Shown: piece by piece, positions 5,842 to 7,818 of the stretch
Layout: the number at the start of each line of letters is the position of its first letter
Numbering within the stretch: position 1 is the stretch's first letter
Origin: M55B175 sp964635265
GTDB lineage: Bacteria > Desulfobacterota > Desulfobacteria > Desulfobacterales > Desulfosalsimonadaceae
Direction of reading: 5' to 3'
Length of the DNA: 7,818 bases
NCBI GenBank assembly: GCA_964635265.1
Contig: CAZWNV010000135.1
Location: forward strand, 1 to 7,818
Translations under genes and position numbers: made by a program
The notes under the pieces: model-generated
What the model was told of the DNA's origin: nothing
The model's database searches: none
What the model saw: the letters and a program-made list of their open reading frames with translations, nothing else

Positions 5842-6537
5842 TCAATCCCGGCTGCCCAGCACGAACAAGGCGTCCACCGCAATCGGACGGCCCCCGGAGA
5901 GAAGCACCGGATTGATATCAATCTCAGCCACCGCTTCCATGTCAAGACCAATCCGGCCGACCCCGACAAGCATATCCGCCAGCAGCTCCGTATCGGCGGG
6001 GCTCATCCCCCGCACCCCTTCAAGGATCTTTCTCCCCCTGATCTCGTGCATCATCTCCAGGGCCTGCGATCGGTCCAGGGGCGCCTTGCGGAAGGCAATG
6101 TCCTCCAGAATCTCGGTAAAAATCCCGCCCAGGCCGAACATAACGCAGGGGCCGAACTGCGGATCCCGGGTCATCCCGAGCACCAGTTCCCGGCGGCCGG
6201 AGACCATTTTCTGAAGCAGCACGCCCCCGCCGGCATCTTTCACCGCCTCGCGGATTTCGGCAAAAGCCTGCTCCGCCTCGGCCCTTGTGCGCAGATCCAG
6301 GCACACCAGGCTGCTTTCTGTTTTATGGGCGATGCTGTGCCCGCACCCTTTCATTACCAGGGGATATCCGATCTGCTCCAGCGCGGCCGCAAGCTCCTGC
6401 CGCTCATGCACCAATGTTTCCCGGACAACGGGGATATCATAGAGCGCCAGCACCTGCTTGGCCTCATATTCAGACAGCGCCCTTCTGCCCTGCTGCAGGG
6501 CGCTGTCAACCAACTCCCACGCCGCTTGTTTATTCAT
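5842..6537 (-). CDS. acdB: ADP-forming acyl-CoA synthetase, beta subunit (ATP-grasp)
   Basis: A 231-residue ATP-grasp subunit of the NDP-forming acyl-CoA synthetase (acetate-CoA ligase, ADP-forming): acyl-CoA + ADP + Pi to acid + CoA + ATP, reversible. Visible features are LSEYEAKQVLALYDIPV (21-37, the usual opening of this domain), VMKGCGHSIAHKTESS with His71 (the histidine that relays phosphate in characterised enzymes also falls at position 71 of the beta subunit), LLQKMVSGRRELVLGM, FGLGGIFTEILEDIAFRKAPL and the terminal EIDINPVLL. The start is ATG 6537 with GGAG nine bases upstream. Its first eight bases overlap the end of the alpha gene (ATGAATAA), so the two subunits are translationally coupled, which suits a heteromer. 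In many relatives alpha and beta are fused into one polypeptide of about 700 residues; here they are separate. The acid used (acetate, branched or aromatic acids) cannot be told from sequence. Confidence 0.92.
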   Translation of the reverse strand: MNKQAAWELVDSALQQGRRALSEYEAKQVLALYDIPVVRETLVHERQELAAALEQIGYPLVMKGCGHSIAHKTESSLVCLDLRTRAEAEQAFAEIREAVKDAGGGVLLQKMVSGRRELVLGMTRDPQFGPCVMFGLGGIFTEILEDIAFRKAPLDRSQALEMMHEIRGRKILEGVRGMSPADTELLADMLVGVGRIGLDMEAVAEIDINPVLLSGGRPIAVDALFVLGSRD

Positions 6538-7818
6538 CACCTTTTTCTCCGTAATAGGCATTGAGATGACCGAGCGCCTGGAGGGCTTCGTGCAGATCAT
6601 CAAACACCGGAACGGCGCGTTCCAGAAAGACGCGCCGGGCCCTCTCGATCGTCTCCACCACGTCAAGGTCCTCCAGTCCCCTCTTCGGGTTGCTCAAAAC
6701 GAGCACCACCGGTTTGCCGGTCTGATCCATCACCTCACGCACGCCGTCGGCCAGTTCCCGGAAAGGCAGGACCTTCTGCATCGGCCTGCCCGCCCGAGTG
6801 GCAACTGTCTTGTAATGATAGAACAGGGTCATCAGGATCTGCAGATCAATACGCGTGTCCGCGGCTGCCAGGCGCAGCACTTCCTTGATCATAGCGGGAA
6901 GCACATACGGATTGGCCAAATCTATGGGGTTGTTCGGACTGGAGCCGGGCTTGGGCAAAAGGGCGTCAATTCGCCCGGCCAGTTCTGCATCAAAGCGGGG
7001 AATATGGAGCCCGACGGCCTCGGCGGCATCCGCCGCGGCCACCCCCATGGCGCCCCCGCCGCCCAAAACGGAAATATTGCGAACCGATCCGGCCGGCAGA
7101 TAGGAAAAAGCCAGGCAGGCCCTGGCCATTTCCGGCATGTCCCGGACCTGAACGGCATTCGCCTGCCTGAGGATGGCCGGCCATAGCTTGCCGCTGCCGC
7201 CCATGGAGGCGGTATGGCTTGCCACTGCGCGGCTGCCGGCATCCGAAAGCCCCCCTTTCATGACGATCACCGGCTTTCTGCGGGCCACCCACCGGAGAGT
7301 TTCAAAAAACACATCCCCGTCCGCCACCCCCTCAATGTAGAGGGCAACAACCCGGGTCCGGGGATCCCGGCCGAAATAGCGCAGCAGCTCGGTCTCCCTT
7401 AAATCCGCACCGTTTCCGAAGCTCACCATTTTGCTGAAGCCCAGACCGATGGATTTGCCGAGGTTGGCGAAATCCACGGCCATGCCGCCGCTTTGGGAAG
7501 AAAACGCCACGGGCCCGGGCTCACGCGAAAGGTCCGGGCCGGGCATCACCGTCAGGCCGCTCTGCGGGCAATAGATGCCAAAACAGTTGGGACCGATAAC
7601 GCGGATGCCCTTTTTCGCGATCTGCACCAGTTCCTTTTCCAGGGCAATACCTTCGGCTGTTCCGAGTTCCTTAAAGCCCGAAGACAAAATCTCCGCGGCG
7701 GCCGCCCCTTTCCTTCGGCAGGCGTCCAGGGCGGCAGGCACGGCTCCTGCCGCTACGGAGATGACCGCCAGGTCAAATTCTTCCGGGATATCGGCAACAC
7801 TCTGATAAAACGATTCCC
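6530..7818 (-). CDS. acdA: ADP-forming acyl-CoA synthetase, alpha subunit (partial, 5' end outside window)
   Basis: The last 429 codons or so of the CoA-ligase subunit; the reading frame continues through 7818 without a start, so the gene begins outside. The GTG at 7741 is inside the CoA-binding Rossmann domain (upstream codons read FDLAVISVAAGAVPAALDAC), so it is not the start. In order one sees the end of the CoA-binding domain, VIGPNCFGIY, a succinyl-CoA-ligase-like domain with FSSQSGGMA, SFGNGADLRETELLRYFG and VVALYIEG, then ASHTASMGG. Its His (codon 7214-7216) corresponds to the phosphorylated histidine of the family motif SHTGSLAG. A third Rossmann-like domain (VLGGGGAMGVAAADAA to the end) contains NPIDLANPY. 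It forms a complex with the beta subunit, whose ATG overlaps its stop. Role: substrate-level ATP formation from acyl-CoA or, in reverse, acid activation, fitting a fatty or organic acid degradation locus. Confidence 0.93.
   Translation of the reverse strand, partial: ESFYQSVADIPEEFDLAVISVAAGAVPAALDACRRKGAAAAEILSSGFKELGTAEGIALEKELVQIAKKGIRVIGPNCFGIYCPQSGLTVMPGPDLSREPGPVAFSSQSGGMAVDFANLGKSIGLGFSKMVSFGNGADLRETELLRYFGRDPRTRVVALYIEGVADGDVFFETLRWVARRKPVIVMKGGLSDAGSRAVASHTASMGGSGKLWPAILRQANAVQVRDMPEMARACLAFSYLPAGSVRNISVLGGGGAMGVAAADAAEAVGLHIPRFDAELAGRIDALLPKPGSSPNNPIDLANPYVLPAMIKEVLRLAAADTRIDLQILMTLFYHYKTVATRAGRPMQKVLPFRELADGVREVMDQTGKPVVLVLSNPKRGLEDLDVVETIERARRVFLERAVPVFDDLHEALQALGHLNAYYGEKGDE

Noticed and set aside
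5781..5969. 63-residue N-terminal extension of the sirtuin
   Set aside because: It overlaps the beta subunit coding region, has no sirtuin similarity, and the ATG at 5780 has a proper ribosome-binding site.
5467..6564. 365-codon open frame on the + strand across the sirtuin and beta subunit genes
   Set aside because: It lies antisense to two well-supported genes, with low-complexity His/Pro/Ala-rich translation and no domain.

Overview
The window looks like chromosomal DNA from a Gram-negative anaerobe of the Desulfobacterota (sulfate-reducing or syntrophic 'deltaproteobacterial') type. This is an inference from gene content: outer-membrane-type lipoproteins, one of them in the FlgO family, a sigma-54-type promoter, a long FadE5/DmdC-type acyl-CoA dehydrogenase, and a two-subunit ADP-forming acyl-CoA synthetase next to a sirtuin. 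No rRNA, tRNA, CRISPR array, insertion sequence or phage gene is visible.

Left part (1-2376, + strand, visibly more AT-rich): a sigma-54 -24/-12 promoter with textbook spacing (104-119), with an AT-rich GGCC-centred palindrome about 75 bases upstream of it, precedes a small lipoprotein gene (189-794). A 246-base gap rich in inverted repeats, possibly a folded RNA leader, leads to two overlapping lipoprotein genes. The first (1041-1745) has no recognised family. The second (1717-2376) carries a FlgO-like domain. All three have lipoprotein signal peptides and probably act together at the outer membrane, but their function is unknown.

Middle part (2377-4984, GC-rich): a complete long-chain-type acyl-CoA dehydrogenase (2576-4381, probable GTG start with a strong ribosome-binding site) is followed by a scar made of two gene remnants. 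The 3' end of a thiolase gene (- strand, with a frameshift in a homopolymer) is joined to the 3' end of a different acyl-CoA dehydrogenase gene (+ strand). The simplest reading is one deletion that removed the 5' halves of a formerly divergent beta-oxidation gene pair.

Right part (5007-7818, - strand): an apparent operon reads right to left. It holds the alpha subunit of an ADP-forming acyl-CoA synthetase (5' end outside the window), the beta subunit overlapping it by 8 bases, and, 61 bases further on, a Sir2-family NAD-dependent deacylase. The synthetase interconverts acyl-CoA and acid with ATP formation; the sirtuin could control it or related enzymes by removing lysine acylations. Together with the acyl-CoA dehydrogenase and the remnants, this half of the window is a fatty or organic acid degradation neighbourhood.
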